Part shown: piece by piece, positions 47,902-60,813 of the stretch
Layout of the letters: each line of letters starts with the position of its first letter
Position numbering within the stretch: position 1 is the stretch's first letter
Source: Strigops habroptila
Taxonomy: Eukaryota > Chordata > Aves > Psittaciformes > Psittacidae
Assembly: GCF_004027225.2 (NCBI RefSeq)
Contig: NC_044284.2
Coordinates: 44,750,420 to 44,814,419, forward strand
Direction of reading: 5' to 3'
DNA length: 64,000 nt
Translations under genes and position numbers: made by a program
The notes under the pieces: generated by a model
The model's input: only the letters and a program-made list of their open reading frames with translations
What the model was told of the DNA's origin: nothing
Database searches by the model: none

Positions 47902-50900
47902 GCGCGGTGCCTCCTTCTTACGCGCTCAACAGCGGCTCCTCCGCGGGGTGGGAGGGGAGGGCAGGGCTGACGGGGGGGGGCGCGCGCGGGGCTATTGCGC
48001 CCGACCCCGCGGGCAGGCAGGGCGCGGAGGCCCTGGGCTGGGGCGGTTGAAGCAGCCGCAGGGGCGGCCCAGAGCGCGGCGGTGAGAAGGGACGCTCTCC
48101 GCCCTTCCTCGCGCAGGGCGGGCGGCTGGTTCTACCCCCTTCCATGAGGGGCGCCGCGAAGGGTGATCGGGGTCAGGGGACCGCCGGGCTCCGCGTCCAG
48201 CACCTGCCGCCGCCGCCTTGCCCGTCCGGCAGCTCCGGGCAGCGAGGCCGTGGCTGCTGAGGAAGGCGCGCTGCCCGCTCGCCTCCTTGTCAGGAACGCA
48301 GTCGCTGTACGGCGTCCGCCCTGCGCAAGTATGTACGCGCGTAAAACGAAGCTTTCATGAGAGAAACGCAGCAAAGGGTAAAAAAGCGTTTGCAAGGCTC
48401 AGGATGGGTGCCAGAGCAGTGCAAACGTGTGCAGCGAGAGGTACGAGGACATGCTCGTGGTGATCGTGCAGCAAATGGAAAGAGAGACTGGGAAAGTTGC
48501 ATAAACTGCATTACTCATGATGAGTCCCTCTTGAGGTGTATGTTCACGCTTGCCTTGGTCCAGTGTCACTGGGACTGATTTTGGCAATGAGTACTGCAAA
48601 CTCTGCCATCTCTTTTGCTTACCCTTGCGTAGTATGCATGATGAAGCAATCCATTTTGAAATGTATAGGGAAGTAAAACAATACATCTGGTGAGGAAAAA
48701 ATTTCATAAAATGTCTGTAATAGCAGATTTTCATTTGGGTCTGGGGAAAAAAAAAAAAAGCATAAGCTCTTGTCCATGACTTATAAACAAGCCTCTGTTA
48801 TCATTGTGTGTTGGAAGTATGATCACAGGCTGTAATCCTTTGTTTTCATGGGGTTACATGTTCCTCTTTGGGACCAAACTTGCACACTTGCTGGTAGAAG
48901 TTAATTTGTTGTCCTGGTTGACCTGCGGTCAGTCCTGCTGCATCAGTTGGAGAAGCTGCTGCCTCAGTGGTATGACCAGTCCTTGTGCTGGTGGTTGTGC
49001 TTCTCCTCTTCAGTTGCTTAGGGGTTTGCCTTGGTGCAAAGTCTGTCAGCTTCCCTTGAGTAGCCACTGACAGTGGGTTTGAGCTACTGTGAAATAGAGC
49101 TGCTGAGGCTCCAGCACCTGCTGGCTGTATGAGTCCTGTAGAGCTGGGCAAGAGCTGGTCTGTTGGCACCTTGTGTCATACCTTTGGAGAAAATTAGTTT
49201 GGCTACCTGCGCTGTGGAGTGTGAAACTTTCAGTTTGGAGCCTTCTTGCGGTTGAAGGTATGCAGACTGTGAAAACAGATAAAGATCTAATCCCAAGTGA
49301 GAAGCCATGGTACGGGTAGGACTTCTAATGGCAGTGGATGTTCCTGGCAGGAAAATGATTTTCTGCACTTCGGCAGGCTCAGATAGTTACTGTAAGAAAT
49401 GATTGATAGGATCAGCTTCTTTGTGGTTACCAACAGTTGTTCAGCCTACTAAGAATTTCAGAGAGAAAATGTGAACCTAAACCTGATGCGCTTATTCTTT
49501 TTCTTTCTGTTAGTGGGAGGTTTTGAATATACAGTATGGACTTAAATGTTCCTCTGCCATTGTTATCTCTCAAAATCTCAAAGTTGTCCCTTTATGACCT
49601 TTCTGCACTCTCTTGTTCTACTATGGCAGGGATACATAACAAAAGAGAAATGGAAATATTTATGCTTGAATCACATAATTTAATCTCCTCCTGCCTGGCC
49701 AGTTAATCTGCACTGGAAAAATACCAGTTTGACTCTTGGCACCAAGTGCTGTTTGTGACTTGTTTCTCTTAGAAGAATTAGAGGGGAAAGAAAAGAAGTT
49801 CAGTATGGTTGCATACTTGATTTCATCTTAATCTGAATGTATTTTATTGAACATAGTTATCATAAGGTGCCTTTCTTGAATTTTCATGATACTTTGACTA
49901 ATTACTTTTGTCAGCTGGCTTAAAATAGCTAGGATGGGAAATGTTTCAGCCAGTCTGGTTTTGCCTTGGTATGCTTCAGTTCACACCTTTTAGTCATACA
50001 TTAGGGAAAAATAATCAGTGTGGGTGAGCACTATTTCCTTCAGAGCTATTCCTGCAAAGCCATTGAGCAAGCTTCGCTGACATTTTGGATAACTTCTACT
50101 TTTATCTGGCATGTATTCCTGGCAATGCCAAAGGACTCGATACAGTGCAATGTAGCAAGGACTTTGCAGGTGCACATTACTTCAATTCCTGTGAGAGAAG
50201 GAGATGTCTCCTGCTTGTATCCAGAAATTCAAGCATATGAAAACTGAGTACAAAATATGAGAAAATACTTAGTTTTCTGTGGAAAACTTTCTAGCACAAC
50301 AGGTAGAAGCTCATAGTACTGTATGGCCTGTGGTTAGTGTGTGGAGTTGAGAGATTGGAGATTAAATTCAACTTTATTCTTTACCTGATACGAAATACTA
50401 GTGTGGATCAAAGTCTCCTTATCCTAGGGGCAGTATCCTAGGAAGGGTAGGGACCTTGAGGGAGTAAAACTAAATTCTTGACGAATTGCTTACTTAGCAT
50501 TGATGGGGAAGCCCGTGTTTCAGTGGTTGCTTTAAAGACAAGTACGTGTCAAAAATATGTGACTTGCAATCTGGAGATGATTTAAGCAATAAAATCAAGT
50601 ACTTTCCTGCAGCTCTGGTTCAGCTGGTGTTTCAGCTCCCAGCTAAAACACGGGGAACTGGTCACAAGACGTGCTTTTAAACTGAGCTTACAACTGATCT
50701 GTTTTTGTTTCATTTGCCTCTTTCTAAACAGAAGCTCTATGTAATCTGTGGAAGAATTTTGCTTTGACTTCATGGGCAGTGGCAGCAGAATTGGCTATCA
50801 TCTTCTTGAGAGGTGATGAACTCTCTTGTGTGTGTTTGCTATGCCTCAGTGATATAACTGCATCTTTCTCACTAGTCTGAAAAACAAATCCCAGAACCTG

Positions 50901-52928
50901 TCTTAGTAATGGAAATGATCTCATCACTGCCCTAGGTTATAATAATGTGATGTAGTAACAGCATACTTTCAAAAGAACTCTTTCTTTTTTTTTTTTTTTT
51001 TTTTAAAAAGGCCAACAAAAAACAACAAACCAAGAAAAACCACCCCAACCCACCCTAGTATTCAGACTTTCCTGAGGGCTTTCATCTACTGTTTACCTCA
51101 GAGAAATGATATGAATTTCCTGACTGTACCAATTTCCAGTAGCCTGTGTGTCAATGTCTGGAGCAGGGTTACTCAGCCCATGGTGCAGGAATGGGAGGTG
51201 GTCTCTAGGACATGTGAAAGTGGCCCACAAAGTGAGAGCAAACAAAGCAGCAAGAACCTACAAGGAATTTTCTTTCTATCTATCTACCTATTTGTAATTT
51301 TGGACAGGTTGTGGAGAAAGTAGAAGTTACTAATGAACATTTAAACCTTAGCCTAATTTTTTAGAAATGGAATATATTGTGGCAATACTGCAAGTGAGAA
51401 TTGGTGGACTTCCCTTAGAAATATCAATTAATTCTTCAGCTTGAATGTATTGTGTAGAATGAGATGATTTCTATAAGAAAGACGACAGTGTTGGTGAAGG
51501 GAGAATTATCAGACACATATTTATAGATGATGGGGCCATCACTGTACAAATTTTATTCCTTTTCTCTAATTTTCATAATGAAATCCGTGGGCTATCACCA
51601 GTGGTAACTTTGAAGCCTGTGTTGGTCCTGTATCAGCTGGCAGATGTGGGATGCATGGACACTGCAGGATTTCTCCCAGTATATTTTCCTTTCCTGGAAA
51701 GATCATTGCTGAGATGACACCTCCCGTCTCGGCTCATGCTTTTGTTGCATGCTGGGGCTTCGCAGACCATCAGTATGCGTAGTGACGGAAGCTTTTGGGA
51801 TCTGGATTGACAAATACAGACATTGTAGAAGCTGATGTGTGGGTTGTCCAGGCTCTTCAATTAATCCCTGGAGGAAAAACAGGCACTTCGAGGGTAAAAT
51901 TAGTGTGATACTTAAGGCAGATATCTAACAGGTCACATAAATTATGTGCTAGGAATGTCTCTTTCTCTGCTAGCTAAGCACAGTGTTTGGGGTTAAGTGA
52001 GGTGAATCTTACCTTGAGTGTCTGAGTGTGCTCCACAGGTCTCTTTCCAAGCACTTTTTAAATTTTGGGATGCAAGATCCTCTCAAATGAGTGGTAGTGT
52101 TGTTAATGGTGCATCCTAGAACTTACAGCAAAGAATACAGTGCTTCTTTTTGTCTGCTGATAACAAAATTACTTCGGCAGATGCTTATAGGCTTGATTAC
52201 TAAACTAAATATTGCTTATTGTTTATTTTCACCACCTTAGGATGTTGAAAGCGTGTTTTTCAAAATATAAAGCAGGCTGTTTGCAAACAGGAATCCTTGT
52301 CTCTCCATCGTTGCAGCTTCCGTTGCTAAATATGCAGATTTAGAAAGACAGAAAATACGAGATCAAAAGCTTCCATATAGACAAGTTCATAGCTATACAT
52401 GTTTTGAGTCAGTCACATTTGTGTTTTTTCTGGTTATCTGATAGTAAAACCATTGAACTGACTCATCTTTGATATTTATCTAATATTTTCCTTGAAATGA
52501 TCTCATACATCAGTAAAGCTTTTATTTCTTTTCCTACTAGTATTATCAGTCAGTTATAACAATGCTTATATATTTAGCGAAGATCTGTAGGAATGTGTAC
52601 TTTTGTAATAAATTATCCTTTTGTATTTACAGTGATTATAAAGCTATATATTTGCACACACAGAGATTGTAAGATCATCTATACAAATATGTATTTCCTG
52701 TCATAAGTGACAGTCGCAGCCCCCAAGGGATTGAATTTCTGAAGACATGCATGATGAACAAGACTGATAAGTGGAATGTTGGGGTAGATGGAGATAATGG
52801 AGTAAGCAGCACAGTGAATGTATAGACTATCATCCTGTCTAGTCTATTGCATTGGCCAGACTCTTAAATAGAAAAATCTGGGTTTTGGAAAGACTTGTAG
52901 GGTAAGTGTGTGGTTTTGGTGTTTGTTT

Positions 52929-52968
52929 TCTTTTTTTTTTTTATTTTTTTATTTTTTTATTTTTTTAA
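52929..52968. repeat. T-rich (TATTTTTT)n tract
   Basis: A T-run followed by A-interrupted blocks of seven T. Simple low-complexity sequence. Confidence 0.92.
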
Positions 52969-55900
52969 ATTTTCTCCTCCCTGTCTATGTGTCAAGGTTA
53001 TAGATAGTATATGGGCCTTGACTACTAGAACTACTAGAACATGCATTTAACTTCTTGGATGCTAAAAGTAAATGCTCCCAAGTACAGGATTCATTTTTGG
53101 CCTGTTCCAAACTCCATTAACATCAGTGAGAAAACAAACACCACTTGGGGGCAGTTGTTGTACCAAACATGAAGAAGCTTTCGCTGTAGCCTGAACCATT
53201 GCTTTGCATATTCCATCAGAAAAATTGTGCCTTTGTACTCAACATGGAAATGTGTAACTCTATGCAAAATCAGCAGCTGCTGCCTAGTGTTGCAGTCCTG
53301 TTAAGAAAAAAAACCCAACACAGAGCTACAAATCATTTTGAGGATTAGGTGACTGTCTAGACCTGTAGAATATAACTAATTTGAAATTTTCTGATTGTTA
53401 CTGTTGTGTAATATCTTTTAAGAATAATCCATAATGGAGAATTGCAAAAGATAATGTACTTTAGAGGCACTTCTATTTAAAGATTCATGAATATGGATGC
53501 CTGCTTAAATGAACATCTGCAAATATGATCCTATCTCGACCTAGGCAATTCTATAAAATATGGAACTAGTAAGTCTTATGCTGCGTTTTTGTTTAAATCT
53601 CTTTTTTTTTCCTTCTAATCCAAAGAGAATTGATAATGAGTTTTTAATCTTAGCAGTAAGTGCAACACCCCTTTATCTTTTGGTAAAGGCATGAATCTGC
53701 TAAGATTTCACAACCATGGTGTTTTCGGCTGTTGTCTTATGTGGAAAAATACTTTTTCTTCACGTAACCAAAACCCTGCAGCTACAAATCAAGGACAATG
53801 CTAGTGAAAACCCTCAAGACAAATCAGAGTAGCAGCTTGTGTGACATCTAAGAGTAAGCGAGTCCTAGCTTTTCTTATATCCTTTATGGATATAACGGTT
53901 TACCTTTATGGGTTTGTGTGTGTTCACTGGTGATACTGGCAGACTCATTTGTTGTTCTTTTTTTTTTTTTAACCAGGCAGTTTCAGGTTCCTGTAGGATG
54001 TTGGCATGATGTCTGTGCTGACAGTAATAATAACCAGTTCTTTGCTAATTGCAAAATCTGCCAACATCTTGCATTTCTCTGGCGTTTTCCACTTTGGATA
54101 GCACATACCTTCCTGGTAAATGACTGATTACATTTAACTATGACATACTTCCAGTATGACTTTGCTTTTTATACTTAAATTCCTTTTTAAAAGAATCCCA
54201 AATTTATTAATTTAATGAGCTCTTCAACTTCCCTGTGGCCTGGTGAATATAGGTTTAATTTTTTAGAAGGGTGTTTTTGATATAGAGAAATTAAATGGCT
54301 TCTTCCCAGTCATTAAATAAAATCCAAATCAAAAATTATGTATAAAATCCTGAAACCATGTCTTGTAGTCTCCTCTTATGCATTCTCCCCTCCCAAAATC
54401 CACACTGTTGTGAAAAAATGGCCATTATGATTACAGTGATTTTTATTAGGTGGTGGTGTCTGAAAAAAATTAAGGTGTAGGGTTTTGTTTTTTTCTTGGC
54501 TTATCTCTTATGTGCTTCTAAGGGTTATCTCTTGTAATTTAGAAACTAAAAAAATGCAAGCATGAAGATGTTTGATATGGTAAAGCTGAAGGAAAACAGG
54601 TTTTGTTGCTTGTAAAACTTTTTTCACCAGTGAGTGAAAAGTAAGGAGGATCATATGAACCAAGCCTAGCTTCTCTTGCCAGTTCCTCCTTCTTTTTAAA
54701 ATTACTTCTTTACGTAGGCCTGTCTATGATCAGCTATGATGTATAAATGCTTCTGAAAGAAGCTCAGAAAACATGATGGTGCTAAGTAGAGCAGAGCAGG
54801 AGAGTGCTGGCTAACACACTGGTGTGTGCAGGAGGAAAGTGGTGTTCAACCTGTTTTCTGCATGTTTCAGATGAAGAATTTGTCCCTGAATTTTTTTGCA
54901 TGCTGGAGTAGAATATATAGTTGACTGTGGGTCAGTCCTGCTTCTTGGTATCACATAAATGAAGGGTCATCAAAAGAACAAGCATCAGGGATGAGGGAAA
55001 CTAAAATGAGTATGTCTGCTCTGAAATGAGCAGAGTGGGAATGTGAACTTTAGTCTCCCCTAAGAGTGACTTGGCCACATACAGACTGGCTATTTTGCAT
55101 TAACTTCAGTTTTGAGCATAAATGTGATTAAACTCTCCCCAAAAGAGTTTTAATAAAACTGATGTAATTCTCTGACAGCTTTTTGCTTTGATAAATTGAT
55201 GTTTTCTGAACAAAAATGCTTGTTGAAAAGTCCTTGAATATCTCTACTGTGCATTCCTTTGTCCTTTAATACGTGTCGTTTCCTTTCAGCACAGAGTGGG
55301 CACATCAGCTGGTGTTTTAATATGCTGAGAGAGATTTTGAGTTGACAAGGAAGGTAGTAAATCCTCAGTGTCTTAAGAAATAAATAAATGAAAACAGTTT
55401 GGTAAGAGAGTAGTCATTGTTCGTCTAAGTTTTGCTGAACTTTCTCTGGCTGACCAATCCTCTATGCCTCAGAGAAGAGCATGAAAGTCCCCCTTACCTC
55501 CCTAATTTTGCAAAGCTATTTTAACAAGGGAATATGTAAATATGGGGTTTCTTCTTGACTTTAATTGCTGTCTGTTTGCTTCTCAAGTCGTTGTTTGTGG
55601 CTCCTTAGTGAATTAGATTGTATTGCATTCCTGAAGGCCACATTTAAGGTCTGGGTAGCTAGCAGTTACTGCTTTTTTGTTAGTTTTATAGGTTTTGATT
55701 GCTTTATCTGACATTGATGTAGCTAATCTCTTAGTACTGGTAGAATCAGATTACATAGGGTTTGATATATCTTCTTGTTTATGATAAATTGAAAAATTTC
55801 CAATAATTGTATTAAATCAAAATGTTATTTTCAGTTTTAATCCATGTCCAAAGCCATAGTTGGTAATGTTAATAGTGGCTTAGATCCTTCCCCTTGTCCC

Positions 55901-57629
55901 CTCAGGGCTTGACTTGCATTGGTAACATTAGCACTTGAGAGTTGTCTAAAAATGAAGCGTCATCCGCTTCAAAGTTTTCTGACTAAATCAGCTGAGAGAT
56001 TGCACGAGAGCTCTTGCAGCAGCTTGGCATTTTTGCTGTTGTTACTCCGAACTCAGCCGAAATGGTGGAGCAGAAAATTCAAGTCCTTTCAACACTGCCA
56101 CTGTAGCCCTGTGAGGAGAGCAGGTACAGGCACTCATTGGCTGGAGCATGGATGGCAGAGATGACCAGGGAACAGAGAGCCTCAGAGAAGTAGTGAGAGG
56201 CATGGTGAAGACAGAGGAAGCTCAAGAAGGGTCAGAATAACATGCCGCTCCCTTGTGCAGTCTCAGAGCAGGAAGATAGCCTGCTGCTTACTGTCTTCAG
56301 CTAGGAGAGGGCTGTGGAGGAGCAGCAACAAAGTCTCACTTGAATTCCTAGAGAAAATCAAAATCCTTGAGTAAATGCTTTGGTGGTGTATGTTTGGCTT
56401 CAAACACAATCTGTTAACTCCAAAGCTTTTTTGTAACTGCTCAAGTCCTGGACTGAAAGTCTCTTTGGCTAGAGACTCAGCTGTGTGGGGTCAGGCAGGC
56501 TTTGTCCCAGGCTGTTTGGCTTTGTGTGGAGGGTGAGAGTTAGACAAAGACCACTGGTATTGATGCACTTTCTATTGCAAAGGTGTCCAGCCACAGACTT
56601 CTTAAGAAAAAGGATAGGACAGTTGGGCTATCCTTCTAGGTCTAGTATTTATTTATTAAATCAGCTGATTATAAAATTACTTGTAGATAAAAAATGCAAA
56701 GAAATATCTCATAGTATAAGTTTACCACTTCGTCTCTCCCCTCAAGAGTATAATATATGGAGCAGGGATGCTTATAGTTGCCTTTGTGTCTGTGGTTGTA
56801 TGTAAAGCATACATTTATATTACTCAAACTACAGCTGGCAGTAGCCATAAAGTGTTTCCATATAAATTTTACGTCATTTAAAAGGCTGAAAAGTCTCAGC
56901 GTCAGAAGTTTGTTCATGACTACTTTTACTAGAAAGTCCTGACAAATTTCCTTGAGTCACTGTACTTTGTCATGCTTTATAATGTTATGACCATATAGAC
57001 CAAAGGAAGTGCAGCACATTTGTCCTCTTTATTGCAGACAGTGACCAGAGCTTGTATTTTGAGTAAATGCTTCAAAACAAGAACATGGAAGTTTCAATGA
57101 TGAGTCATATTGCACAGACATGATGAGTGTGAGATGGTGAAATGCACCTTCTGTGTGCAGTCCTTTCTCCATCCCTGCAGAGCCAGCAAGGCGGTAGCCT
57201 GTGTGTGCTGGCTGGTCTTACAGTTGGCACTGAAATGCCAGGAAGTTCAGAAGAAAAGAGCAGTTTGGATAACTTGCTCTGGATTGAGTTAAATTAAAAA
57301 AGAACTTTAAAAGATATTTAAAGCAAATGTTTGCCTAACTTTCAGCTACGTTTGTTTGATTGTAGACGTGTGTTACCTGAACAGAAGCCAGCTGTGAATT
57401 TCACCAGCTCCTTGTATTTTTTAGCTACTATTGCTGTTGTTCTTTTGTGTGTAACCACAGCATAACTGTAATGCAGAAGGATTGTCATCTGTAATTGAAG
57501 CCTGAGAGCACTGGGCAGCTCTGTATGCTTGTCTCTTCCCCTAAAAGTCAAACATAAATACTTACATTAAAATTTATTCTGGTATTTTCCCTAGTTTTGT
57601 TTTTTGTGTTTTATTATTTATTTTTTATT

Positions 57630-57870
57630 TTAAACCATCCCTATTTTACAGCAGGAAAGCAATAAAAGAAATGAAGGCATAGCTAAGTTCAAGATATGTA
57701 AGAAGCAAACTCTCATGATTTATTAAAATCTTTTAAAGGCATTGGCCCAGAAATGTTAGAAGTTGGATGACCTCCCTGTTGTCGCCAAGGAAGAGTAGGG
57801 GGTTTGGATTGAGATCTTTGGAGTCTAAATCTGGTGCCCTAAGACATTCAGCAACACTTCTTTACACAGT
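57630..57870 (+). repeat. Possible ancient MIR-like SINE remnant
   Basis: CCATCCCTATTTTACAGCAGG resembles the MIR core start (CCCATTTTACAGATGAGG), and further on GATCTTTGGAGTCTAAATCT plus GGTGCCCTAAGACATTCAGC resembles the MIR region 'GGTCTCTGGACTCCAAATCC'. The distance between the blocks is longer than in MIR, so an insertion or chance likeness is possible. Confidence 0.3.
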
Positions 57871-58766
57871 ACCAATGAGGCTTCTTAAAGGGGGTTCCTG
57901 GAGGTTTTGGCAGGCAACAGCTCTTGACCAGCACAGTAGAGGAAGTGGAAAGTTTTGTCAAAGGTCCAGGTAAGAATTAAATGCATTGGAGGTTTTTCTT
58001 CCATTCACTTCAGTTTTAAAGGAATATATTCAACAAACAACTCTGTCCAGTTAGGTGTTGCATTGGAGAGGTATATGATTTAATTTTAGAAGTTATTATT
58101 TAAGTGTTTGCATTTTTGGCAATGCTTTTAAAGCTGCCACTGGTATCAAGTTTTTCCATTTCTGAGAACCTGGCTTGAAGTCTCAAATGTGCTAGGTACT
58201 TGGGGCACCTGTTATCTTTAAATGTAAGGTTTTGTTCTTTACTGCGTTATGTTGGGCTTCCAAAGGTAAGAATGCCTTTGAATGGATAACTGTCATACAT
58301 ACATTTTTTTGTGGAATAACTAAATTCTGAAACCCTAGTGTATGTAAATGCTGGACATTTTTCAATCTTGCTTTTTCTTAATAGTGGAGTGCATAGAAGA
58401 AATAGCCTGCATGGATGATCTTTTTGAAATTATTTCAATAATAGGTGAACTTGACTAGTGTACTGTAGTTGTTTTGACAGGGAATATATCCTAATAATCC
58501 TTTTTCATGGAAATGCCACCAGATTTTTCACATTCTTCTTTGTGTTGTGGCTTTCTTGCTCAAAAAAACAAGCTAGCTGCTTCCCACATATGCTACAGGG
58601 AGTCAGACCCACACAGTGGGGATTTACTGATCAGCTGCTTGAGGTTTTTTAACAAATTTTGAGGCTCTGCCATCTGAACTATCTGTCGTGTGGCTTGGAT
58701 TTCTGTAGAAAAGGACAGTGATCTTTGCCATTTTTAAAGAATATTCCTGGAGTCCCTCAGCTGAAC

Positions 58767-58846
58767 TTTTTTTTTTTTTTTTTAACAGTCAAGACTTTTT
58801 TTTATTTCTAATTCAATTTCAATACAAGTAAAAAAAAAAAAAAAAA
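58767..58846. repeat. Poly-T and poly-A runs facing each other
   Basis: T17 at 58767-58783, a second T-rich patch near 58796-58803 and A17 at 58830-58846. The runs are complementary and lie next to the 3' side of the CR1 fragment. Confidence 0.9.
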
Positions 58847-58924
58847 GCTAATTTGACTGTGTTAACTCAAGGAACTCTTTCATTCTCAAATTACTTAACT
58901 CCTTACTTTGGTTTACTCAGATCC

Positions 58925-59312
58925 ACTTTCATAGGGTCACTCAATCCCCTCATCCAAATCATCAATGAAGATGTTAAACAACACTGGCCCTAACGCCAAG
59001 CCCTGAGAGATATCACTGGTGACTGGTTGCCAACTAGATGTGATACCATTTACCACTGCTCTTTGGGCTCTGCCATCCAGCCAGTTTCCAACCCAGTGCA
59101 GAATGCACCTATCCAGGCCATAAGCAGCCAGTTTGTCCAGGAGAACACTGTGCGAGACAGTGTCAAATGCTTTGCTTAAGTCCACATAGCCAATATCCCA
59201 AGACTTTCCCTCATCAACCAGATGGGTCACCTTTTTGTAGAAGGTGGTCAGGTTGGTTAAGCAGGACCTGCCCTTCATGAACCTATGCTGACTGAGCCTG
59301 ATCCCAAATGTT
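58925..59312 (-). repeat. CR1 LINE reverse-transcriptase fragment with open frame
   Basis: The minus strand has an uninterrupted frame of about 130 codons that reads CR1 reverse transcriptase: [20 protein letters not shown], then [20 protein letters not shown] (motif A, first catalytic Asp), [17 protein letters not shown], and [20 protein letters not shown] (motif B). The frame stops just before where the catalytic FADD motif C should follow. The N-terminal and C-terminal parts of ORF2 and the CR1 3' tail are all missing, so the fragment cannot be active. It is an internal piece, unlike the other copies here, which keep the 3' end. Confidence 0.93.
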
Positions 59313-60558
59313 AATGTTCCTGTTGGTAAAGTCATTCCTTGAAGAATGTAAAATTTTTTTTTTCTTTTGGGCTAAATCCAGCTTGATGAAGTGTATTACA
59401 GGAGTACGTCTGACTTGCCCTGACTCACCAGTCTTGCCTCCTGTTACAGGAGGTTACTGTAACGTGAAGTTCTCCAGGAGGTGGTGGACAGCTGTATATA
59501 GAGAACTAGCCTGACTTATTCATTTTTTTTTTTATTATTTTTTTTTTTTCCTTTTTAACCACCTCTGTCTTCCTCACTTTTGGCCTCTAAGGTAGCCTCC
59601 AGCACTAGGTAAGGTCTAAATTTATCTTGTTCAAGGCTTCTGTGATGTTTCCTGACTTTCAGCCCTGCTAGAGTATTTTATAGCACTCTCTTTTTACTGA
59701 AAGGAAGTCTTAGTTACTCTGTATCACTTGCAGTTTCAGTAATTGGTTACAGGCTGACAGGTCATCTTTCAAAAAGAGAGTCACAATCTTCATCTACTGT
59801 GTCCTCTTTAGCAGGAAGTCAAATGTGGTTTCCCAATTTTAAAATCTTCTGTCTCGCTATTTATGTTGTACCAACCTCATTGCCAAACTTCACCCCAGAA
59901 TGTGCTTAGAATCCTTCCTGCCACCCATGCTCTCTTAGCAAGGCATGGGAAGAACAATCACTGCACATCAGCAAAGCATATACTTTTTAATTTGTGATGA
60001 AAATGGAGTGATGGGAGCTCTACACAGAGTAAGAGGTAAACCTTGTTTCTCCCGTGCTGTTGCTGTGGATTAGATGCTGGAATTTGTTTTCTGTTATTTT
60101 CTTAGGTGCAGTTGGGTGTGACTTTGGGAATTTGCTCTTTGTGGAAAAAGCTTTCAAAGTGAACATGGCATGAAAAGCTATGTTAAAATGGCTAAACAGA
60201 CCCTTACTATGGAGGATTGCAGTTGTCTGGTGCAAGTCGTTAACTATTGTGCTTATGCTGTTTAGTTCTAAAATTCATGTCCCTTGGGGTGAGTGCAGGA
60301 CATAGCCTTGTACCTCACCTTGTACAGAAAGGAGGATAAAAAGAGGACCTTCATCTTTGTCCTGACCATGTGAGCACTTTAATACATGAGCAAAGCATGG
60401 GAACCAGTAATTTGTCACTACTGTAAAAGGGCTAATTAACTAAACACTGATTTTTTTTTTTTAATTTTTTTTTTTTACTAGAATTGTAATGCAAGGCAGC
60501 GTATACATTTGAATGTATGTAATAAATATAATTGCTCTATTCTTTTGTTTGTCTGTAG
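59313..60558. other. Non-coding stretch before PLA2G4A 5' exons
   Basis: AT-rich, with T-runs at 59523-59551 and 60451-60476. No exon or recognised repeat is seen. It is either promoter-proximal upstream DNA of PLA2G4A or part of its first intron. Confidence 0.5.
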
Positions 60559-60658
60559 AGCTACTAAAAACACTTGGATGACTGGAATTCAAGATATTTG
60601 GTTCATAGCCTTACCCTGAGGTAGAGCAAATAAGCACAAGAAGTTTTCTCTAGTTCAG
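60559..60658 (+). other. PLA2G4A: Candidate non-coding 5' exon of PLA2G4A
   Basis: A 100-base segment bounded by an acceptor with pyrimidine-rich lead (TTTGTTTGTCTGTAG before 60559) and a perfect donor CAG|GTAAGT at 60658/60659. It precedes the start-codon exon by only 155 bases. It has no ATG in frame with the protein. Mammalian PLA2G4A also has untranslated 5' exon sequence ahead of the start-codon exon. Because a transcript entering at 60559 needs an upstream exon, the CpG island at 47.4-48.3 kb is a candidate donor. It may instead be an alternative exon or chance. Confidence 0.4.
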
Positions 60659-60813
60659 GTAAGTAAGTATCTATACCTCTGTAGCTTACATGAAATTAAG
60701 TTCTTGGTAAACAAATGAATTGTGGAACCTTCCTAATGTCAGAGAACTAATTTGCTCTGTTACAAAATATAGCTTAAAAAGAACATAAGAATTTCTTTTT
60801 CTTTATGCAATAG

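Larger units (their letters stand above)
47430..48340. promoter_or_regulatory. Isolated CpG island, candidate promoter
   Basis: A GC- and CpG-dense block of about 0.9 kb between AT-rich flanks, about 34 kb upstream of PTGS2 and 13 kb upstream of the PLA2G4A start-codon exon. It contains an overlapping inverted CCAAT box and Sp1 box (47530-47541), a (CCG)18 repeat, an ORF with a consensus start context, and possible splice donors on the plus strand at 47900 (CT|GTAAGC), 48082 (GCG|GTGAGA) and 48440 (AGAG|GTACGA). No TATA box was seen. It could be the distal promoter of PLA2G4A or the start of a separate, perhaps non-coding, transcript. The sequence alone does not decide. Confidence 0.75.
48341..58924. 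other. Gene-free stretch between the CpG island and the CR1 RT fragment
   Basis: About 10.5 kb of AT-rich DNA. Only short, unrecognisable frames are seen. Visible items are T-runs at 50984-51004, a (TATTTTTT)-type tract at 52929-52968, a possible ancient MIR-like SINE at 57630-57870 and poly-T/poly-A runs at 58767-58783 and 58830-58846. If the CpG island starts PLA2G4A, this would be its first intron. Confidence 0.55.
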
